DNA of 58,558 nt from an uncultured bacterium (GTDB taxonomy: Bacteria > Bacillota > Clostridia > Lachnospirales > Lachnospiraceae). The position numbers and the translations under genes were made by a program. Of this stretch, positions 43,998-53,122 are shown one piece after another (positions within the stretch are counted from its first letter, which is position 1; each line of letters opens with the position of its first letter). The stretch is taken from assembly GCA_905215625.1 (NCBI GenBank), contig CAJMQQ010000011.1, positions 1 through 58,558 on the forward strand, in the 5' to 3' direction. Below the pieces are notes generated by a model. It made no database searches, was not told the DNA's origin, and was given only the letters and a program-made list of their open reading frames with translations.

Positions 43998-46304
43998 TTA
44001 CCACCGAATCGTTACTTTAAACAAATCCGCCTCTACTTCTATCTCCATCTTACCGCCTTGAAGCTCTACAAAACTTTTGGCAATGGCCAGACCCAGGCCG
44101 GATCCTTCTGTATTGCGGGAAACGTCTCCCCTGACAAACCGTTCTGTCAGCTCATTAGGAGAGACGTTCAGCTCAGCCGCAGAAATATTTTTCATAGTAA
44201 TCACAACATGATTTTGGCCTGCACCGCATTCCTCTCCATAGTTTTCGGCGCATTCTGCCTGCATTTCAACGTATGCCCGCGTTCCAGGCAGCGCGTATTT
44301 CGTAATATTCACCAGAAGATTTTCAAATACCCGATAGGTCTTCTGGCTGTCCAGGTTCAAAATCACTTTTTCTTCCGGCAGATTCCAACGGAAATCAATT
44401 CCAGACGCCTCAATCCGGTCTCCTAATTCCAGACGCACCTGCTTTAACAGGCTGACAATATCTACTTCCACCAGATTCAGCGGGGTAATTCCGCTGTTAG
44501 CCTTGCTGACTTCAAACAAATCCTCAATCAGGGATTTTAACCTCAGGGATTTTCCTTCCAGCACCTCAATATAGCTGCGCCGTTCTTCCTCTGTAATGTC
44601 TTCTTGTTCTAACAAGTTTACATAAGTTATAATAGCGGTCAGCGGTGTTTTTAAATCATGGGACACATTGGTTATCAGCTCGGTTTTCATTCTCTGGCTT
44701 TTTACTTCTTCCTGAACCGCTTTTTTAAATCCGTTCTGAATCCGGAGAAGCTGGCTGTAAAACGGGGCAAATATCCCCAGATCTTCTTCTATTTTTACAT
44801 CCAGATTTCCGTCTGCCATCTCATTAATTGCCGACAGCAATACCTGATATTTCTGATAGGCCTTTTCCCAGTACCGCTTTAAAATAACAAACAAAACAAT
44901 GGAATAAACAATCAGCGCAAAGATTCCAAAAAACCACAGGCAGCAGATTACCGTTAAAATAACAAAATTTGCAATCACAATCTTCAGAATCATCTTATTG
45001 GAGCTTTCCTGCCAGTCTGTCTGAATAATGGAATCCAGGAATCTGACGCAGTATTTTTTTATCCAGCGGCAGCAGCCAAGAATCCATCTGCAGCACCATC
45101 CGGTTACGGTTCTTTCTTTAAAGTAGCGGACTGGTCCCAAGGTAAAAATGCTTCTCACGCACAGTGCTGACCAGAATACGATTCCAAATGTAACCGCCCA
45201 GTACAGTCCGTTTAAAATTCCCACAATCTCGGAACTTCCCTGATAGGCAAATATCTGAGCCAGAATGTTCATCAGTTCTCCATTCATGGCTGTTTCAATC
45301 ATTCCACCGCCGCAGATAACGAGGAAAGCATCTGCAAACAGTATGGATCCCACAAGTGCCAGCGGCGCTCTGCTGACTTTTCCGGTTCCCAGACTGACAA
45401 TGGGCAGAAGCGGCAGAAGCCATGCGGCAGCCACTAAAAATACTGCCAGTGCTGACCAAATCAGCAGGAAGATTCCATTTGCTGTTAAGTCATCCATATC
45501 AACCCCTGCCGGTTCTTCTGTCCCAAGGATCATTTCTTTCTCAATTACAAATTCATAGGTTCTGTTTTCAGGACCAGAAAAAGAAAGTCCCTCATATACA
45601 TAATCTCTTCCGAACTGGGCTGCTAATGGATCTCCCCCTCCGTACACATTGGAGAATACGTACTGGTGCTCTTCTAATATCTGTACCGCCTCTTTATTGC
45701 CTGCTGCTCCCGCATAGGAACATCTTCCCATATTGTCAAAGGTAATTTTCACAACGGCATCATTTTCGTAATCAATATCCGGTGTTCCTTTTGACAGAAC
45801 CTGCCCGTTTTTATCTATGACCCTGACGTTGTCCGGTCCTTTCAGTGTCTGTAATGCAGCGTCCCAGCCTGCACCCATCTCGTCAATATACCTCCGGACT
45901 TCTTCCAGATAAGCCGAATCCGGTTCATATTCTTCCCAGCCTGCTTCTTCGTTTTCTGAAGCCGAAGCCATATTTTCTGCGGCGCTTTCAGCTTCAGTCC
46001 GGCTTTCTAACAATCCTTCCAGCTCTGGTACAAAGACCTGGGATGGCTGAAGTTTTTTACCAGAATGGTTTTGGACCTCTTCCATCCACATTCCATATGC
46101 ACCATTCTGGACCAGCGCTGCCACATTATTTACTCTCTCGTTGTTTAGAGAATCTATCTCATATGTCAGGTATCTGGCTTTCCAGTTTTCCGCCCGTTCC
46201 CATATATAAGGATATGCGCCGACCATCCCTGCCGCTGCCGCAATTACCAGCAGCCATGTTAAAAAAACTCCTAATCTATGCTTGTTTTTCAATTTTGTAT
46301 CCAA
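43998..46304 (-). CDS. Membrane sensor histidine kinase
   Basis: The 768-residue kinase has one N-terminal membrane segment (about 12-28), an extracytoplasmic sensor region of about 240 residues without a domain I recognise, and then at least five more membrane segments between about 280 and 480. A HAMP-like linker, a DHp domain with the phospho-accepting His in NVSHDLKTPLTAI (about 545), and a HATPase domain follow (N box ENLLVNITKYA, G box EGSGLGLAIAKSF). The layout resembles kinases of cell-envelope stress systems in Clostridia. The start is uncertain: the frame opens with TTG at 46304, inside the response-regulator gene, and a TTG at 46292 is also possible. Genes regulated are not evident. 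Confidence 0.88.
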   Translation of the reverse strand: MDTKLKNKHRLGVFLTWLLVIAAAAGMVGAYPYIWERAENWKARYLTYEIDSLNNERVNNVAALVQNGAYGMWMEEVQNHSGKKLQPSQVFVPELEGLLESRTEAESAAENMASASENEEAGWEEYEPDSAYLEEVRRYIDEMGAGWDAALQTLKGPDNVRVIDKNGQVLSKGTPDIDYENDAVVKITFDNMGRCSYAGAAGNKEAVQILEEHQYVFSNVYGGGDPLAAQFGRDYVYEGLSFSGPENRTYEFVIEKEMILGTEEPAGVDMDDLTANGIFLLIWSALAVFLVAAAWLLPLLPIVSLGTGKVSRAPLALVGSILFADAFLVICGGGMIETAMNGELMNILAQIFAYQGSSEIVGILNGLYWAVTFGIVFWSALCVRSIFTLGPVRYFKERTVTGWCCRWILGCCRWIKKYCVRFLDSIIQTDWQESSNKMILKIVIANFVILTVICCLWFFGIFALIVYSIVLFVILKRYWEKAYQKYQVLLSAINEMADGNLDVKIEEDLGIFAPFYSQLLRIQNGFKKAVQEEVKSQRMKTELITNVSHDLKTPLTAIITYVNLLEQEDITEEERRSYIEVLEGKSLRLKSLIEDLFEVSKANSGITPLNLVEVDIVSLLKQVRLELGDRIEASGIDFRWNLPEEKVILNLDSQKTYRVFENLLVNITKYALPGTRAYVEMQAECAENYGEECGAGQNHVVITMKNISAAELNVSPNELTERFVRGDVSRNTEGSGLGLAIAKSFVELQGGKMEIEVEADLFKVTIRW

Positions 46305-46986
46305 CTCCCCACACCACCTTTAAATATTTAGGCTCCTTTGGGTTAATCTCGATTTTTTCCCGAATGTTCCGGACATGAACCATGACCGTATCTGTATTTA
46401 CTGCCCGTTCGTTCCACACTCTTTCATAAATCTCATCTGCCGAGAATACCCGTCCAGGATTCTTAATTAACAGTAATAGAATTTTAAATTCCATCGGCGT
46501 CAGACGTACAAGACTTCCATCTGCCAGGACTTCTACCGTCTCTTCGTTGACTTCCAGCCCTCCAATCCGATGAATCTTTGGGTTCTCCGGTTCTTTTTTC
46601 TCCAATCTGTCCATAAACCGTTTATAACGGCGGAGCTGGGAGCCAACTCTTGCAAGCAGTTCCATGGGAGTAAATGGCTTTGTAATATAGTCGTCAGCGC
46701 CCATATTCAGTCCCATAATTTTATCAACTTCTTCTGATTTGGCAGATAAGAAAATTACCGGAATGTCCCACTTTTCTCTCAGCCGCACCACCATGGTAAT
46801 TCCATCCATTCTGGGCATCATCACATCTACAATCGCCAGATGAATTTCTTCTCGTTCCATAATTTCCAGTCCTTCTATGCCATCTGCCGCTTGGAATACA
46901 ATATAATTCTGGCTTTTTAAAAAGATTTCTACTCCTTCTCGGATCTCTTTGTCGTCCTCTACCAATAAAATACGATTTGCTTCCAT
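46276..46986 (-). CDS. OmpR/PhoB-family response regulator
   Basis: The 236-residue regulator has a receiver domain with the acidic pair in LLVEDDKE, the phosphorylated Asp in AIVDVMMPRMDG (about 53), Ser in VIFLSAKSE and Lys in ITKPFTPMELLARV. A winged-helix output domain from about 135 has LTPMEFKILLLLIKNPGRVF and VWNERAVNTDTVMVHVRNIR. Its 3' end overlaps the kinase gene by 29 bp, so the pair is one transcript. A short membrane-protein gene ends 5 bp before its start. Confidence 0.94.
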   Translation of the reverse strand: MEANRILLVEDDKEIREGVEIFLKSQNYIVFQAADGIEGLEIMEREEIHLAIVDVMMPRMDGITMVVRLREKWDIPVIFLSAKSEEVDKIMGLNMGADDYITKPFTPMELLARVGSQLRRYKRFMDRLEKKEPENPKIHRIGGLEVNEETVEVLADGSLVRLTPMEFKILLLLIKNPGRVFSADEIYERVWNERAVNTDTVMVHVRNIREKIEINPKEPKYLKVVWGVGYKIEKQA

Positions 46987-46991
46987 TCCTG

Positions 46992-47192
46992 CTATCCTTC
47001 CTCACTCGTTACTCCGTTTTTTGTATCCGGTATCTTGGAGTTAGTATAGCACGTCTGTCTCTTGCTGTGCAGGATTTTTTCCCGCTTTCTCCGAATCATA
47101 TCAATGCAGGTATCCGTAAATATCATAGAAACAATAAATACCGTTATCACGAAAATCCCGCACGCCGTCCACCTCATCACTTCCTGAGCCAT
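46992..47192 (-). CDS. Small single-pass membrane protein upstream of the two-component genes
   Basis: This 66-residue frame begins MAQEVMRWTACGIFVITVF. It has one hydrophobic segment at about 8-26, followed by a basic cytoplasmic-type tail (DMIRRKREKILHSKRQ) and a polar end. GGGAGG lies 9-10 bases before the ATG, and the stop is only 5 bp from the response-regulator start, so it reads as a real first gene of the operon. I do not recognise the family. Position and topology suggest a small modulator of the sensor kinase, but that is inference. Confidence 0.6.
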   Translation of the reverse strand: MAQEVMRWTACGIFVITVFIVSMIFTDTCIDMIRRKREKILHSKRQTCYTNSKIPDTKNGVTSEEG

Positions 47193-47317
47193 ATTCCTGT
47201 TCCTCCCTTCTCCTGATGTGCTTTCAGTATATCCTGTATTTCTAAAGCCGGGCGGGCAGAAAAACGAAAGATTTTCTAAAGATTTGCCGGCAGCAGCTTT
47301 TCCGGAAGCCTGGCAGC

Positions 47318-47348
47318 AAAAAGGGACGCTGCAAAATGCAGCGCCCCC
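47318..47348 (-). terminator. Terminator of the amino acid ABC operon
   Basis: On the minus strand GGGCGCTGC and GCAGCGTCCC pair around a short AT loop and are followed by TTTTT. It ends the three-gene importer operon just before the two-component promoter region. Confidence 0.85.
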
Positions 47349-47385
47349 TAAGCAGACTCTGTTCACACTCATCTTCTACCAATTC

Positions 47386-48153
47386 TTACTTTAACATCTC
47401 CCCATATCTTCCTAAGAAGTTCTGGGTACGCTCATTATCAGAAGCAAATACCGTTTGTGGACTTCCTTCTTCAACAATTACGCCATCTGCCATAAAAATT
47501 ACCCGGTCTGAAATATCCCTTGCAAATGCCATCTCGTGAGTAACGATTACCATGGCAATGTTTAAATCTGCCAGCGACCGGATTACTTTTAATACTTCTC
47601 CCGTAAGTTCCGGATCCAACGCCGATGTAGGCTCATCAAAGAACAAAATCTGTGGATTTAATGCCAATGCCCTGGCAATAGCCACCCGCTGGCATTGTCC
47701 GCCAGAAAGCTGACATGGATAAGCATCTGCCTTATCTTCCAGTCCCATTTTCCGGAGCAGTTCCCTTGCTTCGGACTCCACTTCCTTTTTGTCTCTCTTC
47801 TGGACATGAATTGGCGCATCTGTGATATTTTTTATTACAGAATAGTGAGGAAACAGATTAAAGTTCTGAAATACCAGACCATACAGACTTTGGATTTCTT
47901 TCAGTTCTTTCTTCGGCGCATAATGAATGTTTCCCTTTTCATCTGACCAGACTGTCCTGGTCTGCCGATATAAAATCTCTCCCCTGTCCATGGTTTCCAG
48001 CATAGCGGCGCACCTAAGCAGCGTAGATTTTCCCGAACCGGACGGCCCGATAATCGACACGATCTCGCCGTCTTCTACCGCCAGGGAAATATCTTTTAAT
48101 ACCGGCACATCTCCAAAGGATTTTTCGATGTGATTTATGGTTAAAATACTCAT
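47386..48153 (-). CDS. Polar amino acid ABC importer, ATP-binding protein (GlnQ type)
   Basis: The 255-residue ATPase has Walker A GPSGSGKST (about 37-45), the Q-loop VFQNFNLFPHYSV, the signature LSGGQCQRVAIARAL and Walker B ILFFDEPTSALDPE, with His in IVTHEMAFARDI. FNLFPHYS and DPELTGEV are hallmarks of the polar amino acid importer branch. It is the last gene of a permease and binding-protein set. Confidence 0.93.
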   Translation of the reverse strand: MSILTINHIEKSFGDVPVLKDISLAVEDGEIVSIIGPSGSGKSTLLRCAAMLETMDRGEILYRQTRTVWSDEKGNIHYAPKKELKEIQSLYGLVFQNFNLFPHYSVIKNITDAPIHVQKRDKKEVESEARELLRKMGLEDKADAYPCQLSGGQCQRVAIARALALNPQILFFDEPTSALDPELTGEVLKVIRSLADLNIAMVIVTHEMAFARDISDRVIFMADGVIVEEGSPQTVFASDNERTQNFLGRYGEMLK

Positions 48154-48163
48154 GTTCCCCTCC

Positions 48164-48811
48164 CTAAGCGTAGTAATCCAGCTTCTTTTCTACGTGTTCC
48201 ATAACCACTGCCACTAGCAAATTAAATAAGTAATAAAAAATTCCGGCTGCCACAAACGGCATCATCGTTCCTTTCGCGGCCAGCGCCTTTGCCACACTAA
48301 ACATCTCCATAACACTCAGGGTAAACGCCAGCGACGTATCTTTTACCAGAGTAATGACTTCATTGGTAACAGATGGTAAAATCCGTTTGATTACCTGAGG
48401 CAGAATAATCTTAAAAAAGGTCTGGCTGCGGCTGTATCCTAAAATCTTTGCAGCCTCATACTGGCCTGACGGCATGGACTGGATTCCACTCCGGTAAATC
48501 TCTGCAAAATAAGCGGCATAATTAATCACAAAGCCGATAAATACTGCCCACAGCCGGTATCCTCTGCCCATCTGGATTCCAAACAGGTAAAACGGGCCAA
48601 AATAAACCACCATAAGCTGAAGCATCAAGGGAGTGCCTCTCATAATTGATATGTACCCCTTTGTCAGATTCCGGACAATCGGGTTTTTTGACATTCTTCC
48701 GAAGGAAACAATCAGTCCCAATGGCAAAGAAAATACCAGGGTTACCACAAAAATCTGGATACTGACTCCCATTCCTCCGACTAACTGTTCAATTGTCTGA
48801 CCGATGCTCAT
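48164..48811 (-). CDS. Polar amino acid ABC importer, permease
   Basis: The 215-residue HisM/GlnP-type permease has five membrane segments and the motif YISIMRGTPLMLQLMVVYFG. The EAA-type loop is in GQYEAAKILGYSRSQTFFKI, which reads LPQVIKRILPS next. It ends with the usual short Tyr/Lys tail. A single permease gene implies a homodimer. It lies 10 bp before the ATPase gene. Confidence 0.92.
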   Translation of the reverse strand: MSIGQTIEQLVGGMGVSIQIFVVTLVFSLPLGLIVSFGRMSKNPIVRNLTKGYISIMRGTPLMLQLMVVYFGPFYLFGIQMGRGYRLWAVFIGFVINYAAYFAEIYRSGIQSMPSGQYEAAKILGYSRSQTFFKIILPQVIKRILPSVTNEVITLVKDTSLAFTLSVMEMFSVAKALAAKGTMMPFVAAGIFYYLFNLLVAVVMEHVEKKLDYYA

Positions 48812-48824
48812 AATTCTGCTCCTA

Positions 48825-49733
48825 TTATTTACTGATTGTAGTGACGTCCTTTCCGAACCATTTTTCAGAAATCGCCGTCAATGTGCCGTCTGCCGCCATC
48901 TCTTCCAATGCGCCCTGAACCTTATCCCGAAGTTCCGTGTTGCCTTTCTTAAATCCGATGGCATATACCTCAGAAGAAATGGATTCATCCAGCATCACAA
49001 AATCAGACTGTCTTTCCTGAATCATATAGCCTGCTACCGTTACGTCCATGGCAATCGCGTCAACTGCGCCCTGCTCCAAATCCATAAACGCGGTATTGTA
49101 ATCCGGAGTTACCACGATTTCTTCAAAGGTATCTGCAAGTTCTGGGGCGTCGTCCAACGCTGCCTGTGCAGAAGAATCTACCTGGACTTCTACGACCTTT
49201 CCCGCCAGATCTGCCAGCGTCTTGATTCCGGAATCTGGTGCAACTACAAAAATCTGCTGATTATCCATATAAGGCTCAGACCAGGTGTAATTGTCTTCTC
49301 TGCCGTTCATGGTAAATCCGTTCCAGATACAGTCAATATTCCCTGTCTCTAATTCCATGTCTTTGGCATCCCAGGCAATCGGCTGAGGCTGGTAAGTAAG
49401 ACCTAGACGTTTTGCTACTTCCTGGGCCAGTTCCAAATCAAAACCCGTATACTCCCCGTCATCCCCTAAAAATCCCATAGGAGGAAAATCCTGATCAAAT
49501 CCAACTACCAGTGTGCCGCCTTCGGTTGGCGCTGCCTCTTTCGCTGTCTCGTTTTCTGTTTCTGTCTCTGTGGCAGTCGTGGCTGCTTCCGTTTCTGCTG
49601 CTTCCTCAGTTATCGGAGCTGCTCCTTCTGCTGCCGCTGAAGTCTCAATCGCTGGGGCATCGTTTGCTCCGCATCCTGCCAGAGAAAGTCCCATGGCTGC
49701 TGCCATTATCGCACCGATCATTCTTCTTTTCAT
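48825..49733 (-). CDS. Polar amino acid ABC importer, binding lipoprotein
   Basis: The 302-residue SBP family 3 protein has a signal peptide MKRRMIGAIMAAAMGLSLA and a lipobox LAGC (Cys21). An Ala/Glu/Thr-rich linker of about 45 residues is followed by a binding domain starting TLVVGFDQDFPPMGFLGDDG. The Asp-bearing YTGFDLELAQEVAKRLG and WNGFTMNGREDNYTWSEPY define the amino acid site, and the later AIAMDVTVAGYMI fits the polar amino acid branch. AGGAGG lies near the ATG. Specificity (for example cystine, glutamate or arginine) cannot be fixed from these motifs. Confidence 0.9.
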   Translation of the reverse strand: MKRRMIGAIMAAAMGLSLAGCGANDAPAIETSAAAEGAAPITEEAAETEAATTATETETENETAKEAAPTEGGTLVVGFDQDFPPMGFLGDDGEYTGFDLELAQEVAKRLGLTYQPQPIAWDAKDMELETGNIDCIWNGFTMNGREDNYTWSEPYMDNQQIFVVAPDSGIKTLADLAGKVVEVQVDSSAQAALDDAPELADTFEEIVVTPDYNTAFMDLEQGAVDAIAMDVTVAGYMIQERQSDFVMLDESISSEVYAIGFKKGNTELRDKVQGALEEMAADGTLTAISEKWFGKDVTTISK

Positions 49734-49771
49734 AATTATTTCCTCCTCACTGTCCGGCTATTTCATTGACG

Positions 49772-49787
49772 TGCTACTATAGTAGCA
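49772..49787. promoter_or_regulatory. Perfect 16-bp palindrome in the amino acid importer promoter
   Basis: TGCTACTATAGTAGCA is identical on both strands. It overlaps the likely -10 (TACTAT), 18 bp from a TTTACA -35 on the minus strand, about 40-55 bp upstream of the binding-protein start. It is a strong candidate repressor operator. The cognate regulator is unknown; GntR-type dimers bind sites of similar shape. Confidence 0.6.
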
Positions 49788-49824
49788 TACTAAAGTGTTG
49801 GTTGTAAAGAACTTTTTTTAAAAA

Positions 49825-49863
49825 TTTTGCAGCCGCCCGGTTTTATCTGGACTGCTGCAAAAA
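49825..49863 (-). terminator. Terminator of the pyrC operon
   Basis: TTTTGCAG and CTGCAAAA flank a 22-nt loop, and on the minus strand the hairpin runs into TTTTT. It lies just after the HAD phosphatase gene. Confidence 0.75.
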
Positions 49864-49865
49864 CT

Positions 49866-50552
49866 CTATACAATCATCCGGAACTGCTCCAGATTTTCAA
49901 TTTCATAAACTGGCCGAATGTCTTCTCTTCCAGCCACTCTCTCCGGATTATACCAACAGGTGTCTACTCCTGCAATGATTCCGCCCCTGATGTCAGATGT
50001 CAGGGAATCTCCCAGCAAAATCATGGTTTCCTGATCCGCGTCTGGGATCCGTTTAAAACAGTAATCAAAATACTCTTTCTGAGGTTTCTGGCTTCCTGCA
50101 TCCTCTGAGACAAAAATCCCGTCCATAAAGGAATCCAGCCCTGATAAAGCAAGGCGCTTATACTGCGTTGTTGAAGTTCCATTTGTGACAACGTAAAGGC
50201 CATAGCCTTTTTCTTTTAGATATCTGCACAATTCTTTCGCTCCGTCGATTAAAATGGCTGAACTGTCCAGACACGCCCGGTACATTTTCTCTGCTTCTTC
50301 TCCATTTACTGCTTTGCCAAGCTGTCCAAAAAACACCTCAAAACGCTGGTTGACCAGTTTTTCTTTGGTTACCTCGCCCCGTTCAAAAGCTGCCCAGGCT
50401 TCTTTATTGATTTCTTTATAGCGCGCTAGATATTCTTCTTTAGGCTGGAACCCGTAAAACTTTAGAACCTGGCTGATCCCCTGACGTTCGGACGCCCCAA
50501 AATCCAGAAGGGTTCCATCCACATCTAATAAAATATTACGATAAGTCTTCAT
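49866..50552 (-). CDS. YjjG-family HAD nucleotidase
   Basis: The 228-residue HAD hydrolase has the nucleophile motif LLDVDGTLLDFGASE (Asp 9 and 11), motif II in VVTNGTS, and motifs III/IV around SQKPQKEYFDYCF and LLGDSLTSDIRGG. YjjG-type enzymes dephosphorylate noncanonical or surplus pyrimidine nucleotides. Its place directly behind dihydroorotase, with a 17-bp overlap, agrees with a pyrimidine role. Confidence 0.88.
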   Translation of the reverse strand: MKTYRNILLDVDGTLLDFGASERQGISQVLKFYGFQPKEEYLARYKEINKEAWAAFERGEVTKEKLVNQRFEVFFGQLGKAVNGEEAEKMYRACLDSSAILIDGAKELCRYLKEKGYGLYVVTNGTSTTQYKRLALSGLDSFMDGIFVSEDAGSQKPQKEYFDYCFKRIPDADQETMILLGDSLTSDIRGGIIAGVDTCWYNPERVAGREDIRPVYEIENLEQFRMIV

Positions 50553-51822
50553 AAATCACTTTGCCTTTACAAATAGTATGTGTTACTTTTCCAGTAAGTT
50601 CTGCCCCGATAAACGGACTGTTTGCCGCCTTTGAAGCAAATTCTTCTGTCCTTACTGTCCAAGTCTTTTCCGGATCAAAGATTACCAGATCCGCTGGTCT
50701 TCCTTCTTCCAGGCGGCCGCAGTCTAAATGATATAGGCGGGCCGGATTCAGGCTCATTTTTTCCATCAGCTGAACCATAGTAAGGCGGCCTTTTTTAACC
50801 AGGCTGGTAATGCCAAGAGCCAGGGAAGTCTCCAGGCCGGTAATGCCGCTGGGGGCTTCTGTCAGGGGACGGCTTTTTTCTTCTGCACTGTGCGGTGCAT
50901 GATCCGTTGCAATCATGTCAATGGTTCCGTCTTTCAGTCCTTCAATTAAAGCGTCCCTATCTGCCTTTGTTCTAAGAGGCGGATTCATCTTCGCCAGAGT
51001 TCCATGCTCTAATACGGCTTCTTCTGTCAACGTAAAATGATGAGGCGTTACTTCTGCCCAGACATTGGCTCCCAAAGCTTTTGCCAGACGGACCATGGCA
51101 ACAGAATTAGCGGAACTGATATGCTGGACGTCAATGGCCGCGCCTGTATCTTTGGCAATCATGCAGTCTCTTGCCACCATAGCATCCTCTGCCAGAGCTG
51201 GAGAACCATAAATTCCCAGCTTTTCTGATACTGCGCCATGATTGATTCCATTTTGCTTAATATATGCAGGATCTTCTTCGTGGAAACTTAATGGCATATC
51301 AAGAGCCGCTGCCTTTTCCATTGCAGCTCGGACCAGCGCTCCATCTCTCAGCGGAATACCGTCATCTGTAAATCCAACAGCTCCAGCTGCCTTTAATGCT
51401 TCCATATCCGTCAGTTCCTGTCCTTTAAATCCAACTGATACCGCCGCTGTACTCAAAACGTTGATTCCGGTCTTTTTTCCTTCTTCCAGCACATAGTTCA
51501 GCGTCTCCACATTATCGACAACGGGCTTTGTATTTGCCATTAAAACAACGGTGGTAAATCCGCCTTTTGCCGCTGCTGCCGCTCCGGTATGAATGTCTTC
51601 TTTGTATGTAAATCCAGGATCCCGGAAATGAACATGGACGTCTACAAGTCCCGGCGCAACCACCTTTCCTGCCGCGTCAATTACCTGGGCGCCGTCTGCA
51701 GATTCCCCGTTTTCCCCGCCCAGTACAATCTTTTTAATCTTATCGCCATCCAGCCAGATGTCGCCTTTTTCGTCAATTTTTCTGCCTGGGTCAACAATTC
51801 TTCCGCCTTTAATTACAATCAT
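50536..51822 (-). CDS. pyrC: Dihydroorotase
   Basis: PyrC closes carbamoyl-aspartate to dihydroorotate in pyrimidine synthesis. The 428-residue enzyme is of the class I type. Metal ligands are in LVDVHVHFRDPG (HxH), further histidines in SFHEEDP and DVQHISS, and the catalytic Asp in IATDHAPHSAEEK. The start at 51822 follows GGAGG; the frame also opens at a TTG at 51840. Other pyr genes are not in the window. It is followed by the nucleotidase gene. Confidence 0.94.
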   Translation of the reverse strand: MIVIKGGRIVDPGRKIDEKGDIWLDGDKIKKIVLGGENGESADGAQVIDAAGKVVAPGLVDVHVHFRDPGFTYKEDIHTGAAAAAKGGFTTVVLMANTKPVVDNVETLNYVLEEGKKTGINVLSTAAVSVGFKGQELTDMEALKAAGAVGFTDDGIPLRDGALVRAAMEKAAALDMPLSFHEEDPAYIKQNGINHGAVSEKLGIYGSPALAEDAMVARDCMIAKDTGAAIDVQHISSANSVAMVRLAKALGANVWAEVTPHHFTLTEEAVLEHGTLAKMNPPLRTKADRDALIEGLKDGTIDMIATDHAPHSAEEKSRPLTEAPSGITGLETSLALGITSLVKKGRLTMVQLMEKMSLNPARLYHLDCGRLEEGRPADLVIFDPEKTWTVRTEEFASKAANSPFIGAELTGKVTHTICKGKVIYEDLS

Positions 51823-51836
51823 CTTGTTTCCTCCTG

Positions 51837-52286
51837 TCAATGTTTCTTTTTATTCATAAAAGGACTTGCAATTTTCCTGAAAAACCCCTGGGGAAGTTCA
51901 AAAATCAATACGATTCCCAGCACAATGGCCACTGCCATTTTAAGGGCCTGAAATCCGGTTACCAGCGCCTGATCCAGTTTTCCTGTCACAATATAGTAAG
52001 ACGTCCAGTAAACGCCTGCGCCCGGAACCAGAGGAAAGATTCCAGGAATCAGAAACAAGGTCACTGGACACCGTTCCCATACAGCAAAGAAGCGGGAAAG
52101 GAGAATTACCCCCACAGTTGCAAAAAATGTGGCTTCCGCCGCAGACAGCACGCCTTCCAGGCTGCAATAAATCAGCCATCCGACGCCTCCAATCAGCCCA
52201 CAGTAAGGGTAATAACTCCTTGGAACGGAAAATAACAGGGAAAATGCAATGGTTCCCACTGCCGCAGCAGCAATCTGGCTAATCAC
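51837..52286 (-). CDS. Threonine/serine exporter small subunit (ThrE_2 type)
   Basis: The 149-residue product is a membrane protein with four or five segments, starting at a GTG that overlaps the stop of the larger exporter subunit (GTGA), with AGGAGG 9 bases upstream. The segment CGLIGGVGWLIY and the family-typical LIPGIFPLVPGAGVYWT correspond to the C-terminal half of ThrE. Together with the neighbour it would rebuild a split ThrE transporter. Exported substrate is inferred from the family. Confidence 0.87.
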   Translation of the reverse strand: MISQIAAAAVGTIAFSLLFSVPRSYYPYCGLIGGVGWLIYCSLEGVLSAAEATFFATVGVILLSRFFAVWERCPVTLFLIPGIFPLVPGAGVYWTSYYIVTGKLDQALVTGFQALKMAVAIVLGIVLIFELPQGFFRKIASPFMNKKKH

Positions 52287-53122
52287 AGAATCGCACCTCC
52301 TGTCAACCGATTGTATACCGTAAACATAAGTCCTACCCCCAGCGCAATACAGAAAAATACCAGCAGCGCATCCAACATCCGCACAGATCCGGAAATGTAA
52401 TCTCCGTCTGCAATATCGCGGATAGCATTGGTAAAGGGGACGCCGGGAACCAGTGGAATAATGGATCCAATAATCATATAGTTTAAATGTTCTCCAATCT
52501 GGAGATGGTACATGACCATGCACAAACAGGTTACCAGTGCGCCGCCTGCAATATTCCCTACAATCTTAGACAATTTTGGAACACTTATGTATAAAACAAA
52601 TACATATAATATCAGCCCTGACAGAAAGGCCGCCGCGCTGTCTATCAGATTTCCTCCGAACAGATAGCAGAAACAGCCGCTTCCGATTCCGGACGCCAGA
52701 ATCTGCATGGTTTTGCTTTTTCCCGGCATCTGCTCAATCTCCTTTAACGCCTGACGCACCTGTCCGATGGTATAGTTTCCTGCTTCAATCTCCCTGGAAA
52801 GCTGGTTTACCGCAGCTACTCTGTTTAAATGGGCGCTGCTTACCGGAATGTGCTGGACTTTTGCAAAATACTGTTCTCTTACATTTCCGGCAGTCATCAG
52901 GATTCCGTTGCTCAAAACAAAGGCATCTGCAAAATCCACTCCGTAATGACGGCAAATCCGGTCTATGGTTTCTTCCACTCGGAAGATTTCCGCGCCATTT
53001 TCCAGAAGAATGTGGCCGGCTTCCATGGCAGCTTCCAGCACTTCCCGCTCCCACTCGCCTTTTTCTTTTTCTTCTGTTTCTTTCTTCTTTCCTATTGGCT
53101 CTCTTCCAATTTCTTCAGACAT
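52283..53122 (-). CDS. Threonine/serine exporter large subunit (ThrE N-terminal, DUF1212)
   Basis: The 279-residue protein has a charged N-terminal tail, then a soluble DUF1212 region (AGHILLENGAEIFRVEETID, and FVLSNGILMTAG). About five membrane segments follow, including LVPGVPFTNAIRDIADGDYI. This is the N-terminal half of ThrE-type exporters. It overlaps the HAD gene upstream by 31 bp and the small subunit downstream by 4 bp, so the three are coupled. Confidence 0.88.
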   Translation of the reverse strand: MSEEIGREPIGKKKETEEKEKGEWEREVLEAAMEAGHILLENGAEIFRVEETIDRICRHYGVDFADAFVLSNGILMTAGNVREQYFAKVQHIPVSSAHLNRVAAVNQLSREIEAGNYTIGQVRQALKEIEQMPGKSKTMQILASGIGSGCFCYLFGGNLIDSAAAFLSGLILYVFVLYISVPKLSKIVGNIAGGALVTCLCMVMYHLQIGEHLNYMIIGSIIPLVPGVPFTNAIRDIADGDYISGSVRMLDALLVFFCIALGVGLMFTVYNRLTGGAIL

